The position numbers and the translations under genes were made by a program. Of a DNA stretch of 64,000 nucleotides, positions 37,085 to 46,625 are shown in pieces (positions within the stretch are counted from its first letter, which is position 1; every line of letters starts with the position of its first letter). Below the pieces are notes generated by a model that made no database searches, was not told where the DNA came from, and was given only the letters and a program-made list of their open reading frames with translations. Source of the stretch: Massilia sp. W12. GTDB lineage: Bacteria > Pseudomonadota > Gammaproteobacteria > Burkholderiales > Burkholderiaceae_D. The DNA is taken from positions 5,090,857 through 5,154,856 of the forward strand of contig NZ_CP147776.1 of assembly GCF_037300705.1 (NCBI RefSeq), in the 5' to 3' direction.

Positions 37085-38809
37085 TCAGCGCACCCGTCCC
37101 TCGCGCCAGGCCTGCAGCAATTTCTCATACGAAATCGTCAAGCCGGGCGGCTTCTCATTCGCCAATTTAGCCCACGGCGCACCCTTATTGCTGAGCCAGC
37201 GGGAGGCTTCTTTTTTGGCATTCAAGCGCGGCGCGCAATGGCGCATGCCCTCGCGCTGCAACTGCGCCATATGGGCGTCGAGCTGTTCCGCCAATTGATC
37301 CAAAGCCTGCTGCGCACTGCTTTTGCCTTCCAGCGCCGGGGCCAGATTGCGCCACCACAGCGGCGCCATGCGCGGATAATCGGGCACATTCACGCCGGTC
37401 GGGGTCCAGGCGACGCGCGCCGGACTGCGGTAAAACTCAATCAAACCGCCGTAACGCTCACTGTGGCGGGTGAAATAATCCAGTTTGATGTCCGATTCGC
37501 GGATAAAGGTCAGGCCCACCACCGATTTGCGCGCCGACACCGTTTTCGAGGTCACGAACTGCGCATACAACCAGGCCGCCGCCAATTGCGGCGGCGAAGT
37601 CGATTGCAAAAAAGTCCAGGCCCCGACATCCTGATAGCCGTTTTGCATCCCCTCTTTCCAATACGGGCCATGCGGGGCCGGGGCCATACGCCACTTCGGC
37701 GCGCCATCCGCATGCGCCACCGGCAAACCCGGCTTGGTCAGGCTGGTGGTAAACGCGGTGTACCAGAAAATCTGTTGCGCGATATGGCCCTGTCCCGGAA
37801 CCGGGCCGGCCTGATTGAAATTCATATTGCGCGCCTGCGGCGGCGCATACTTGCCCAGCCACTCAAGATATTTTTGCAAAGCGAACACCGCCGGCGGCGA
37901 ATTCGTGGCGCCGCCGCGCGCCACCGAAGCGCCGACCGGCGTGCAACGGTCATCGGCAACGCGGATGCCCCATTCATCCACCGGCGCGCCGTTCGGAATC
38001 CCCTTATCCGCCGCGCCCGCCATCGACAACCAGGCATCGGTGAAACGCCAGCCAAGCGAAGGATCGCGCGCGCCGTAATCCATATGTCCCCACACCCGCT
38101 TGCCGTCAATTTCGCGCACATCGTTGGTGAAAAATTCGGCGATGTCTTCGTATGCGCTCCAATTCACCGGCACCCCCAGTTCATAGCCGTATTTGGCTTT
38201 GAAACGTTGTTGCAATTCGGGCCTGGCAAACCAATCTGCGCGGAACCAATACAAATTGGCGAATTGCTGATCCGGCAATTGATACAGCTTGCCATCCGGG
38301 TCGGTGCAAAAACTCAGGCCGATGAAATCCTGCAAATCCAGTCCGGGATTGGTGTAAGGCTTGCCGGCCCCGCTCATATAGTCCGAGAGCGCCAGCGTGC
38401 GGCCATTGCGCATATGGGCGCCGATCAAGTCCGAATCGCTGACCCAGGCGTCAAACGGCGACTGATTGCTTTGAATCGCCTGCTGCAACTGCTGCACCAG
38501 CTCGCCTTCCGGTATGGTCTGGTGCTCAACCTGAATGCCGCTGATGTCATGAAAGGCGCGCGCTAACACCTTGGCTTCATATTCATGGGTATCAATGGTT
38601 TCCGAGGCCACCCGGATCTTGCGCACGCCCTGCGCGCGCAAACGCGCGGCGGCTTCGATAAACCATTTCATTTCCGCCAACTGCGCTTGGCGTGTCAAGC
38701 TGCTGGGCTGAAATTCCTGATCGATCCAGCGCTGCGCCGCCGCCATATTGGCTTGCGCCGGCAGCGCGCATACCAAGGCGCCAGCCAGCAAGAATGCAGA
38801 AATGCGCAT
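37085..38809 (-). CDS. ABC-type extracellular solute-binding protein, GlpV-like
   Basis: A 574-residue periplasmic receptor with signal peptide MRISAFLLAGALVCALPAQA. Its length and blocks (ASETIDTHEYEAKVLARAFHDISG, NGRTLALSDYM, PVNWSAYEDIAEFF) match the large family that includes the glycerol receptor GlpV of the GlpSTPQV system. No ATPase or permease is adjacent, so it is an orphan here and the ligand (glycerol, a polyol or a sugar) is a guess. Confidence 0.82.
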   Translation of the reverse strand: MRISAFLLAGALVCALPAQANMAAAQRWIDQEFQPSSLTRQAQLAEMKWFIEAAARLRAQGVRKIRVASETIDTHEYEAKVLARAFHDISGIQVEHQTIPEGELVQQLQQAIQSNQSPFDAWVSDSDLIGAHMRNGRTLALSDYMSGAGKPYTNPGLDLQDFIGLSFCTDPDGKLYQLPDQQFANLYWFRADWFARPELQQRFKAKYGYELGVPVNWSAYEDIAEFFTNDVREIDGKRVWGHMDYGARDPSLGWRFTDAWLSMAGAADKGIPNGAPVDEWGIRVADDRCTPVGASVARGGATNSPPAVFALQKYLEWLGKYAPPQARNMNFNQAGPVPGQGHIAQQIFWYTAFTTSLTKPGLPVAHADGAPKWRMAPAPHGPYWKEGMQNGYQDVGAWTFLQSTSPPQLAAAWLYAQFVTSKTVSARKSVVGLTFIRESDIKLDYFTRHSERYGGLIEFYRSPARVAWTPTGVNVPDYPRMAPLWWRNLAPALEGKSSAQQALDQLAEQLDAHMAQLQREGMRHCAPRLNAKKEASRWLSNKGAPWAKLANEKPPGLTISYEKLLQAWREGRVR

Positions 38810-39006
38810 GCCGCCTCCCGGGAAAAAGCCGCGATGCGCTCATGATAGCGCCTTCTGCATGACAGGTGAAAGGCGCTGCAAGCGCCCTCCGATAAAAATT
38901 CCAAAAAGACAGAAAGACCTAAATAAAACCAGGGATAAAATATGAAGACACGCAAAGCCGGGCTGCGTCAATCTTTCATATGCAAGCTGCCCACAAAGGA
39001 AAACAG

Positions 39007-39549
39007 ATGACTGCATTACCCGCCCAGCCACAACGTTCTTCTCTGGTGTCCGGCCTGGCCTGGCTGCTCATCATCGTCGGCGGTTTTTCCATTGTGATCG
39101 CACTGCTGCAAATCCTCGCATTCAGCTTTATTCCCCCGGAAAAGTTTGCCAGCATGGTGGATGCCCCGAAAATCCCGTTCCTGATCAAACTCATCTTCAC
39201 CAATCTGCACTTGATCTTTTTTTCATTCGGACTGCTGTCCTGCGCCACGCTGATCTGTGGCGTCGGCTTGCTGCTGCGCAAATATTGGGGCTGGTTCGCC
39301 ACCATCCTTCTGCTCGTGTTTGGCATCGTGTGGAATTTCGGCATGCTGTTTTTGCAAAACGCCCTCTTCGCCGCGTTCACAGAAATGGCGCCGGAGCTTG
39401 CGGAAACGACGATATTCGCCATGTTTAAAGATGGTTTGCTGATTGGCTTCAGCATCTTCGCACTGATATTCAGCGCCTTGCTGTTGTGGCTCATCAAGCG
39501 CTTGACAGCGCCTGAGATCCGAGAGGAATTCCAGCCGAAAGCAATGTGA
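39007..39549 (+). CDS. Four-helix membrane protein of unknown function
   Basis: A 180-residue inner-membrane protein with four predicted helices: LVSGLAWLLIIVGGFSIVIAL, FLIKLIFTNLHLIFFSFGLLS, YWGWFATILLLVFGIVWNFG and GLLIGFSIFALIFSALLLWLI. AAAGGA lies seven bases before the ATG at 39007. No family is recognised with confidence. It is convergent with the peptide-cluster operon and separated from it by a hairpin. Confidence 0.7.
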   Translation: MTALPAQPQRSSLVSGLAWLLIIVGGFSIVIALLQILAFSFIPPEKFASMVDAPKIPFLIKLIFTNLHLIFFSFGLLSCATLICGVGLLLRKYWGWFATILLLVFGIVWNFGMLFLQNALFAAFTEMAPELAETTIFAMFKDGLLIGFSIFALIFSALLLWLIKRLTAPEIREEFQPKAM

Positions 39550-39583
39550 ACCATCGATCGAATCAGCATCAAAGTAATGCAGT

Positions 39584-39608
39584 CGGCGCACCGATACGGG
39601 GTGCGCCG
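39584..39608. terminator. Hairpin at the end of the modified-peptide operon
   Basis: CGGCGCACC (39584-39592) pairs perfectly with GGTGCGCCG (39600-39608) across a 7-base loop, between the convergent ends of the membrane protein gene and the ABC permease gene. No T tract on either side. Confidence 0.5.
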
Positions 39609-39628
39609 CCAAAACCAGCGGGCAAATG

Positions 39629-40744
39629 CTATCTGGCCGCCAGCATCCCCTGATTCAACACAAAAGCCTTGCTGGCGTAAGCCAGGGAAAACACAATCAA
39701 CACCCCGAATTCCCACAGGAACAGGGTTTGCGACCAGATGCTGTCGCCCTGCATCAGACAGGCGCGCAGGGCGTGCACAAACAAATTCACCGGCATCACA
39801 TCCAGCACCTGTTTTAATGGGCCGGCCCCGTCCAGGGGGACAAACAAATTGCCCAGGAAAATCAGCGGGAAATACACCAGATTGCACAGCAGCGTGGCCC
39901 ATTCGCTGTTGCGCAAGCGCGCCGCCAACACCAGGCCGAGCGCCAGAAAGCCGGCCACGCCCAGCAGCAATACCGGCAAAGCATGCAACCATGGCCCCGG
40001 CGCGAGCGGGAAACCGGGTTGATACAGCAGCGCGGCAAAGCCGAATAAGAGCAAACCGGCCAACACAATCACCAGGAATTTGGAAACCGAAAACGCCAAC
40101 ACCACCGACAAACGCGACACCGGCAACAATTCAAACACACGGAAATGGCCGGCCTGACGGGCGCTCACCAAGGGCACGACAAAGCCCATCAATGCCGTCG
40201 AGACCACCACCATACACAGCAAACCTGTCACCAGATATGCGGCATACGGCAACTTGGCGCGCGCCGGCGGGGCCTGGGTGGCGAGCTGAATGCCGCGATA
40301 CTGGTACAGCTGGCGCAAGGCGTAATCATCCGCCACCGAAGCGATGATATTCAACGCCACATCGCTGGCCATGCTTTTCGGCTGCTGCAAGCGGGCGTCC
40401 AGCAAAACGCCTTGACGCGCCTGCACCCGTTCGGCAAAGCCGGCCGGAATCTGCAATTCAATTTGCTCTTTTTCGCCCGCCGCAAACACCACCTCCACTG
40501 CTTGCTGCGATTGCAGCGCCAGCTTCAGATGTTGTATCAGTGCGCCTGAGGCCGGGCTTTTGTCCTGGTCAATAAAAACCAAGCCGACTTGTCCCAATTT
40601 GCCGCTTTCGCCAAACGCGCTCATAAAAATAATCAGGCTCAAGAGCGGAAAGCCAAACGTCCAAAAGGCCGCCGCTTTATTGCGCAGGAAGTTGCGGACA
40701 TCGACTTGCAGCAAATTCCAGAAAAAAATCCATGCCTGTTTCAT
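39629..40744 (-). CDS. ABC-2 permease of the modified-peptide exporter
   Basis: A 371-residue permease of the ABC-2/YhhJ type: one N-terminal helix (AAFWTFGFPLLSLIIFMSAFG), a periplasmic domain of about 130 residues, then five helices and a C-terminal family block YFPLIFLGNLFVPL. Its ATG overlaps the stop of the peptidase-ATPase fusion gene (ATGA), so the two form one transporter. It is the last gene of the 11-kb operon and is predicted to export the matured azole peptide. Confidence 0.88.
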   Translation of the reverse strand: MKQAWIFFWNLLQVDVRNFLRNKAAAFWTFGFPLLSLIIFMSAFGESGKLGQVGLVFIDQDKSPASGALIQHLKLALQSQQAVEVVFAAGEKEQIELQIPAGFAERVQARQGVLLDARLQQPKSMASDVALNIIASVADDYALRQLYQYRGIQLATQAPPARAKLPYAAYLVTGLLCMVVVSTALMGFVVPLVSARQAGHFRVFELLPVSRLSVVLAFSVSKFLVIVLAGLLLFGFAALLYQPGFPLAPGPWLHALPVLLLGVAGFLALGLVLAARLRNSEWATLLCNLVYFPLIFLGNLFVPLDGAGPLKQVLDVMPVNLFVHALRACLMQGDSIWSQTLFLWEFGVLIVFSLAYASKAFVLNQGMLAAR

Positions 40745-43128
40745 ACCGCCACCTCCAAAGCTTGCGGGCTGGCGTGCGCGGCGGCCATGAATAAATCGCT
40801 CATATCGCAGGCGCGCACTTGATAATCCAGCAAATTGTGTTGCGCCGCCAGGGCGCGAAAAGCCTGCAAAAATCCTTGATCGCCCAGCATGCTGATGCTG
40901 TCTTGCTGCGCAAACACATGGCGCGCGCCCAGTTCGCGCAGGGCCGGCAAATGCTGCCGGTTGCCATGCGCGAGTTGCAAATCGACCCGGTAATCTGACA
41001 AATACGCGCGGCGGATTTGCTGCGGGCTGGCGCAAGCTTGCATGCGTCCCTGCGCCAAGACTGCAATACGCTGACAGCGCGCCAGAAAACCGGCCTCATG
41101 GCTGACCGCCAACACCGCTGCGCCCTGCTGGCGGCGTTCTTCGATCAGGGCGAATAATTGCCGGCTGTATTCATCATCCAGGCCCAAACTGGGTTCATCC
41201 AAGACAATCAAGCGCGCTTGCGGCAAAAAGGCGGCATATAAATCGACACGCTGCTTTTGTCCGCTCGACAGCCAGCCATATTTTTTCTTCAGCAAATCGG
41301 TCAAACCCAGGCGCTGCAACAGCGCTTGATCCTGCCGCCCATAGGCCGCGCGCAGGATTTGCAAGACATCTGCGACTTGATAATCCGGGGCAAAACTCAA
41401 GCGATGCAAACGCGCGCCGACTTGCTCGCGCAGGGACAGATTGCGGCGCCAGGCGGCAAAGTCCATGCCGCAAATGCGGTGCACGCGGCTGCTGGCCTGC
41501 TGCAGACCGATGCAACACTCCAGCAACAGCGACTTGCCGACGCCGTTCGGGCCGATCAAGGCCAGCAATTCGCCGCTGTGCACGCTGAAATCATCCACTT
41601 CCAAACTAAAGCCGGCAGCGTCGCCAAAGCGCAAGCCCTGGATTTCCAATTGCGCCGCACCGGCTGGCTGCATCTCCTCTTGCTGCGCGGACTCCGGCGC
41701 AGCATCCGGCACGGACTCCGGCGCCACCGCCGCCGGGGCCGGCAAAGCGTCCGCGCCATACACCTGGCGGAAAATGGCCGCCGCCACCAAACCGTAGTCG
41801 TCTGCGCGCAAAGCGAGCTGGCGCAACATGCTGCGCCCGCTGTCGGCGTCGCCGCCATATTGCTGCGGGGTGTGGATTAACAAAGTGGCTTTGCAAATTT
41901 GTGCGCTATACGCTTGCGGATACATGCGCAGCGCCGCATCCGCTTCACGCATCGCGCGGCTGCCCAGGCTGGCGCGCTCAAACACGCTATTCGCACGCAT
42001 CAAACGGCTCATGGTGTGACGCAATTGCAATTCAGCCAGCGCCTGTCCCCCGCCCTGGCGCAAGAGATCGGCCAGCAACAGATCCGCCTGCTTGCTGCGC
42101 TCTGCCGCTTGCGGCGCGCGCAATTCGCGCAAGCTGATTTGCGCATCCAGCATGGCCAGGCGGCTGGCGGCATCCTGCGCCTGCTCCCACTGCGCCAGCA
42201 TGGCGCATAAACCGTCCACATCATTGCGCGCGCGCAAAGCCAGCGCCTGGGCTTGCGTAAAACTGTGCGCCGGGGTCGCGCTGGCGGTGTGAAAACTGTC
42301 CCATTCATCGGCCAAAGCCTGGCGCACCAGCGGCAGCGCGGCGCCATTTTGCGCGCGCACAGCGGCAAACAGCTGGGCCAAACCGGCCCCGCCCAGGCGC
42401 GCATGCAAGCGCGCCACCAGCAGCGCGCCTTGCGGGTAGAGTGCCGCGCGCTGCGCCTCATCTTCGACCGCATCTTCAAACGCCAGCCCCTTGCCGAAGC
42501 CGCTTTGCAAGGCGCCCGGCAAATCCCAGGCGGCAGCGGCGCAGGCCGTTTGCGCCGCCGCCGCGTCAAAAGCCCCGCTGCTGCTGTATTCAAACCAAGT
42601 CGCCAAGCCTTCATCCAAGAAACGCTGGCCGCAACGCAAATGCGCATGCCCGGTTTCATGCCACAGCCAGCGCGCCATCTGCGGCTGCCCCAATAATGTT
42701 TGCGGAAATTGCAAACAGGCCAGACCGGGAATATCAAACATGGCCAGATTCATGGCGCCGAAGTCCGGATTCAGATACAGCAGCAGCGGCGCGACCGGCT
42801 GCGCCAGCTGGCTGGCGCCGAACGCCAGCGCAGCGGCGATCTGCCCATCCGCCTCTTGCAGCGCCGCCAGCGACACCTCAGCGCCGGCCAGCCAGTAACG
42901 CCCCTGCAGCTGATGGCAGCGCAAGCCGCCTTGCTGCAATTGGTGCAAGGCGCCGAGGATGCCGGCCTGCACCGCCATGCGCCGCAAAATCGTCGCGCCC
43001 TGCTGCACGCGCGCCGCATCCTGCGCCGCCGCCGCCTGCAACAGTGACAGCACAATCGCCGCCAGATCATACGGGTCGCCGGCCACATAGTGCGCCAGCG
43101 CCGCTTGCCGATTGCCGTCCATATTCAT
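40741..43128 (-). CDS. Metallopeptidase-ABC ATPase fusion protein
   Basis: A 795-residue single polypeptide. Residues about 115-280 form a gluzincin-like peptidase domain with H157-E-T-G-H161 and the downstream glutamate E173 in FLDEGLATWFEY, the pattern of MA-clan peptidases. Residues about 300-460 are helical, TPR-like. After an Ala/Pro/Glu linker (about 460-492), residues 493-795 are an ABC ATPase: Walker A GPNGVGKS (526-533), signature LSSGQKQRVDL (620-630), Walker B LIVLDEPSLGLDD (640-652). The gene overlaps the dehydrogenase gene before it and the permease gene after it, both by ATGA. It probably couples leader removal to export, a role played by separate or C39-type peptidases in other systems. 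Confidence 0.82.
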   Translation of the reverse strand: MNMDGNRQAALAHYVAGDPYDLAAIVLSLLQAAAAQDAARVQQGATILRRMAVQAGILGALHQLQQGGLRCHQLQGRYWLAGAEVSLAALQEADGQIAAALAFGASQLAQPVAPLLLYLNPDFGAMNLAMFDIPGLACLQFPQTLLGQPQMARWLWHETGHAHLRCGQRFLDEGLATWFEYSSSGAFDAAAAQTACAAAAWDLPGALQSGFGKGLAFEDAVEDEAQRAALYPQGALLVARLHARLGGAGLAQLFAAVRAQNGAALPLVRQALADEWDSFHTASATPAHSFTQAQALALRARNDVDGLCAMLAQWEQAQDAASRLAMLDAQISLRELRAPQAAERSKQADLLLADLLRQGGGQALAELQLRHTMSRLMRANSVFERASLGSRAMREADAALRMYPQAYSAQICKATLLIHTPQQYGGDADSGRSMLRQLALRADDYGLVAAAIFRQVYGADALPAPAAVAPESVPDAAPESAQQEEMQPAGAAQLEIQGLRFGDAAGFSLEVDDFSVHSGELLALIGPNGVGKSLLLECCIGLQQASSRVHRICGMDFAAWRRNLSLREQVGARLHRLSFAPDYQVADVLQILRAAYGRQDQALLQRLGLTDLLKKKYGWLSSGQKQRVDLYAAFLPQARLIVLDEPSLGLDDEYSRQLFALIEERRQQGAAVLAVSHEAGFLARCQRIAVLAQGRMQACASPQQIRRAYLSDYRVDLQLAHGNRQHLPALRELGARHVFAQQDSISMLGDQGFLQAFRALAAQHNLLDYQVRACDMSDLFMAAAHASPQALEVAV

Positions 43129-43970
43129 CCCGCGAAAAAGCCTACGATCACCGATTCGCTCACCCCATCCAGCTGCAATAAGCGTTCCGCCTCATCATCA
43201 AAAAACGAACTCCACATCAAACCATGCAAACCCAATGCCTGCGCATTCAAATGCAGGGTCTGGCCGGCGGCCCCGGCTTCAATCATCACCAGCTTATAGC
43301 CCTTGTTGCCATATTTATTGGTGGAGCGCTGCAACACCCCGCTCATGAAAATCATCACTGCCGGCATTTTGTCGGCGGCAAATGGCATCGACAACACGCG
43401 GTTGACCTGCTCCGCCTGCAATTCTTGCTGCAACACGCGCAATTCACGGCTGATCGTGTTGTAGTGACAGACGCAAGGCTGCACCCCGTCCACACGCATC
43501 GGCAGCACATAAAATTCCACCGGATACAAACCGCCGCCGGAAGGATAGGGCTTGCGGTGCAAGGTGGCGTCGCGCGCATATTCCGGCGTCATGCTGGCGT
43601 TACAGCCGAGCGCATTGCCGAGCAAATCCGCCAATTCCTGCTGGCTGATGCTGCGCCCGAACTCGGGGCGCGAGCGGCGCTGATGCAGCACGCTGGCGAA
43701 TTCCTGTGACGGCAGGCTTTGCGCCGGCGGCAGCGCCAGCAGCGGAAAAGATTCATAGCGTTTGACCCCGGCCAGATGCAGGCGAATGGTTTGCGGATTG
43801 CTCAAAAAGTCATTGATGCGCATGCCGATCCCGGCCACTGTGGGACGGAAATACTTGGCGTTTTCATTAAAAATCTCATACAGGCAATCCACATCATAAG
43901 CGCCGTATTCATAATTCGGCGCAATCGCCTCGCTCAATTCCAGCACTGTCGCTTTGCTTTGCTCGCTCAT
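43125..43970 (-). CDS. SagB-type azoline dehydrogenase (B protein)
   Basis: A 281-residue FMN-dependent ThcOx/SagB-family oxidase that aromatises thiazolines and oxazolines to thiazoles and oxazoles. Diagnostic blocks are QRRSRPEFGRS (about 98-107, FMN binding), PYPSGGGLYPVEFYV (about 141-155), and YKLVMIEAGAAGQTLHLNA with LGLHG near the C-terminus. It lies between the YcaO gene and the peptidase-ATPase gene. Its presence means the final rings are probably azoles rather than azolines. Confidence 0.9.
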   Translation of the reverse strand: MSEQSKATVLELSEAIAPNYEYGAYDVDCLYEIFNENAKYFRPTVAGIGMRINDFLSNPQTIRLHLAGVKRYESFPLLALPPAQSLPSQEFASVLHQRRSRPEFGRSISQQELADLLGNALGCNASMTPEYARDATLHRKPYPSGGGLYPVEFYVLPMRVDGVQPCVCHYNTISRELRVLQQELQAEQVNRVLSMPFAADKMPAVMIFMSGVLQRSTNKYGNKGYKLVMIEAGAAGQTLHLNAQALGLHGLMWSSFFDDEAERLLQLDGVSESVIVGFFAG

Positions 43971-43991
43971 GGTTGTCTCGTTTTTTTCATG

Positions 43992-45365
43992 TCAGGGGAA
44001 GGGATGGGGGGCCGGATTCAATTCCGCCGGCATCGGCATGCCCCAGAAATCGGCCAATTGCTGCAAACGGCGGCGCTGCTGGCTGGCGAAGCAGGCCGGA
44101 TTGCCGAAGTACAGCGGCTGGATATCGGAAATCAAAACTTTCACCACGCGCAAACCGGTTTGCGCCACGTCTGCCGTACTCAAATCGGCCCAGCCTATGC
44201 AACGCCCGGACGCATGCACTTTTTGCGCTACGCTGTGCAGGCTGGCCGGGGCCAGACCGGCTTGCAGTGCGCTGGCCTGCACCCGTCCCGGACTATCGAG
44301 CAGGAAGCTGAGTTGCGCCCGCATTTCCGGGCGCAAGTAATAAGACACATGTTCTTTCGAGCCGGCCAGCTTGCCCCAGCTGTGCAATGTCTGCTGCGCC
44401 TGCTCCATTTCGCTATCGGCGAAACGGGTTGACCATACCCAGGTGTGACAGGCTTCCACAATCGCTTTTTCACAGGCCTGCAGCAAACTGAAATGACAGG
44501 ATGCGCCAAAGCCGATGCGCCAGCTGTGCCGTCCCTGGCAGCAGGCCAGCACGGTGATGGCGCCGAATTCATTCGGCAGATACCACAGCGTGAGTTGGCA
44601 CACCGGCGAGGCCAGCATGGCTTGCACTTGCGCCGGCAATTGCTGCAAAAAGGCGGCGTCGAGTTCGATTTGCTGCGGTTGATAGCGCAGCAACCACATC
44701 GCCATAAACACATCGCGCTCCAGCGCTTCGCGAAAGCCGGAGGCAATCGCCTGGCTGTAATCGGCGCCGCACGCCATGCCGGTGCTGACAGTCTGGGTCA
44801 ACGCTTCCCCCTGCCCCACTTGCAAGCCGAAATAAATCAATTGCGCCGGCAGCCACAACTCATCACCGTTGATCAAATCCTGTCCCTTCACCCATTGCAG
44901 ACTGGTTTGATCTTGCAAACGGCCAAATGGAAATTCGGGATTGTCGTATTGTTCCTGGCTGTACAAAATCCAGTCTTGCATGGGAAAACAGCGCCCCGCC
45001 ATCTCTTCCGGCAAGCCGAATTCAAATTGCTCCATGCCGTACACCCCGCCGCAATAGCGTTCCACCGCCTCGCCCACGGTGGACCACAGGCATTGCTCGC
45101 GCGTGATGCCGGCCCCGGCCCCGCCCATCGGCACCTTCACCGGCGGCGCATCGTTGGCGCAAAAATAGGCTGGATTCGAGAGTACAGCGGCGGCGATATG
45201 CAATTGCGGAAATTCCGGCGCGCGGCAGGATTCGAGCAAGAGGCGGATCACGCCAAAGCGCGCGTCCACCAACTGGCGCCACACCGTGGGCAAATCCAGC
45301 GGGGCCGCCTGGCGGCCGCCATCCGGCAGATAAGTCAAAAAATCAGGGGGCAGGGGTGCGTTCAT
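43992..45365 (-). CDS. YcaO cyclodehydratase (D protein)
   Basis: A 457-residue YcaO enzyme that uses ATP to convert Cys, Ser and Thr of the precursor core into azolines. ATP and magnesium-binding blocks are present: STVGEAVERYC (about 95-105), STGMACG with FREALERD (194-200 and 211-218), and LLQACEKAIVEACHT. The protein ends in PAPHPFP, matching the C-terminal PxPxP motif typical of YcaO proteins in azole-peptide pathways and absent from housekeeping YcaO. It works with the separate C protein encoded at 49656-50585. Confidence 0.93.
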   Translation of the reverse strand: MNAPLPPDFLTYLPDGGRQAAPLDLPTVWRQLVDARFGVIRLLLESCRAPEFPQLHIAAAVLSNPAYFCANDAPPVKVPMGGAGAGITREQCLWSTVGEAVERYCGGVYGMEQFEFGLPEEMAGRCFPMQDWILYSQEQYDNPEFPFGRLQDQTSLQWVKGQDLINGDELWLPAQLIYFGLQVGQGEALTQTVSTGMACGADYSQAIASGFREALERDVFMAMWLLRYQPQQIELDAAFLQQLPAQVQAMLASPVCQLTLWYLPNEFGAITVLACCQGRHSWRIGFGASCHFSLLQACEKAIVEACHTWVWSTRFADSEMEQAQQTLHSWGKLAGSKEHVSYYLRPEMRAQLSFLLDSPGRVQASALQAGLAPASLHSVAQKVHASGRCIGWADLSTADVAQTGLRVVKVLISDIQPLYFGNPACFASQQRRRLQQLADFWGMPMPAELNPAPHPFP

Positions 45366-45374
45366 GGGGCAGAC

Positions 45375-46625
45375 TCAAAAAATGCCGGCGAAACGGAGGC
45401 CGAGCGAGGTTGTGTAAGGAAGGTAGGCGTATTCTGTGCCGCCTTTACGGGCAAAATGACTGATGGAAAAACCGATGCTGGCGCCGCGCCACAGGCCGCG
45501 CCGCAGATTCAAAAAAGCCGCGCGGCTGCCGTCTTGCAAGCCGAAACTCTGTCCCAGACTCCAGTCCCAGCCGGCATGCGCGCCCTGCCACTGCAGATAG
45601 GCGTAATCGCGCAACATGCCTTGCGGCGGCAGGCTTTGTGCGTCCCACAGCAAATTGACTTCGCGCAAGGCTTGCGGCCCCGGCGCGCTGCGATGCCAAT
45701 CCACCATCTGGCGCCAGCGCCGCCATTCATCACGCTGCATGCCATTGCCGTTATGCGACCATTCCAGCGTCAGGGCCGGCCAGTCGCGCGGTGTCCAATT
45801 CAAGCCGAGCAGACTCTGGCCGCGCCAACTTTCGCTGCGCTGTTCCTGATATGGATTGCTGAACCAGAATTGATCCGCTGTTTGCAAACCGGCATGACGC
45901 CAGCTGCGTTGCCCGCGCTGCCAATACAAGGAAGCATGCGCCTCCAGGCTTTCCAGCGGGGTGTAGGACAGACTGGCGCCGACACCGTGTCCCACTTCGC
46001 GCACCTGGCGCGCCAGCAGGGCGTAACTGAGCTGGCCTTGCTGGCCGGACAGGCGCAGCACGGTTTGGCGCAAACCCCGGTTGCCATAGTCCAGCGGCGC
46101 GCTGTCACGGCTGTGCGCCAAGTCCAGCGCCAGCCCCTGCGCCACGCGGCAGGACAACAGCGCCAACGGCAAGCCTTCGCTATTCCCGGCCAGGTCTTGC
46201 AAATCGCTTAAATTCGGCTGAGTTTGAAAAAATCCCAGCGGCTGCAATAAAAATCCCACATCCCACGCCAAAATCCGTTTGCCAAGGGACAGTTTGCAGT
46301 CTTGATTCAAGCGCCATACCTTGTTCAATTCCTTGAGCCGCACTTCCTGTTGCGCCGGATTGCCGCCGGCGCGCGCCGCCAGCGCCCGCACGCGCCAGGT
46401 GAAACCGGCGTGCTCGCCGTCCAACGTCAAGGCCAGGGTTTGTTGTTGCGCGGCGAATCCGTTGGCGCGCGTAATCGGAAAATACGCTTGCGACAGCGCA
46501 TTTTCCTGCTGGCTGAAATACAGGGTCAGCGTGGGCCAGTCTTGCGCCTGGGCCGCGCCGCACAGGCCGGCCAGCAGCAGCCAGACTTTATTGCCCGACT
46601 TCCAGCGCGTGCAGACTGAAGGCAT
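45375..46625 (-). CDS. Predicted outer-membrane beta-barrel protein
   Basis: A 416-residue protein with a signal peptide (WLLLAGLCGAAQAQDW) and alternating aromatic/polar strands ending in phenylalanine (LGLRFAGIF), as expected for an outer-membrane barrel. Repeated tryptophan-rich strands (SWRGQSLLGLNWTPRDW, AGWDWSLGQSFGLQ) support this. No named family is assigned. It follows the LolA-like gene with a 38-base overlap and precedes YcaO by nine bases, so it belongs to the peptide operon and may be its outer-membrane outlet or partner. Confidence 0.7.
   Translation of the reverse strand: MPSVCTRWKSGNKVWLLLAGLCGAAQAQDWPTLTLYFSQQENALSQAYFPITRANGFAAQQQTLALTLDGEHAGFTWRVRALAARAGGNPAQQEVRLKELNKVWRLNQDCKLSLGKRILAWDVGFLLQPLGFFQTQPNLSDLQDLAGNSEGLPLALLSCRVAQGLALDLAHSRDSAPLDYGNRGLRQTVLRLSGQQGQLSYALLARQVREVGHGVGASLSYTPLESLEAHASLYWQRGQRSWRHAGLQTADQFWFSNPYQEQRSESWRGQSLLGLNWTPRDWPALTLEWSHNGNGMQRDEWRRWRQMVDWHRSAPGPQALREVNLLWDAQSLPPQGMLRDYAYLQWQGAHAGWDWSLGQSFGLQDGSRAAFLNLRRGLWRGASIGFSISHFARKGGTEYAYLPYTTSLGLRFAGIF

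Noticed and set aside
37238-38566. A 442-codon plus-strand frame opposite the solute-binding protein
   Set aside because: Arg/His/Ala-rich antisense reading without any recognisable fold; the opposite strand has a signal peptide and family blocks.
44445-46211. A 588-codon plus-strand frame opposite YcaO and the barrel gene
   Set aside because: Mirror of high third-position GC in the real genes; no domain, no start context, and it spans two genes with clear families.
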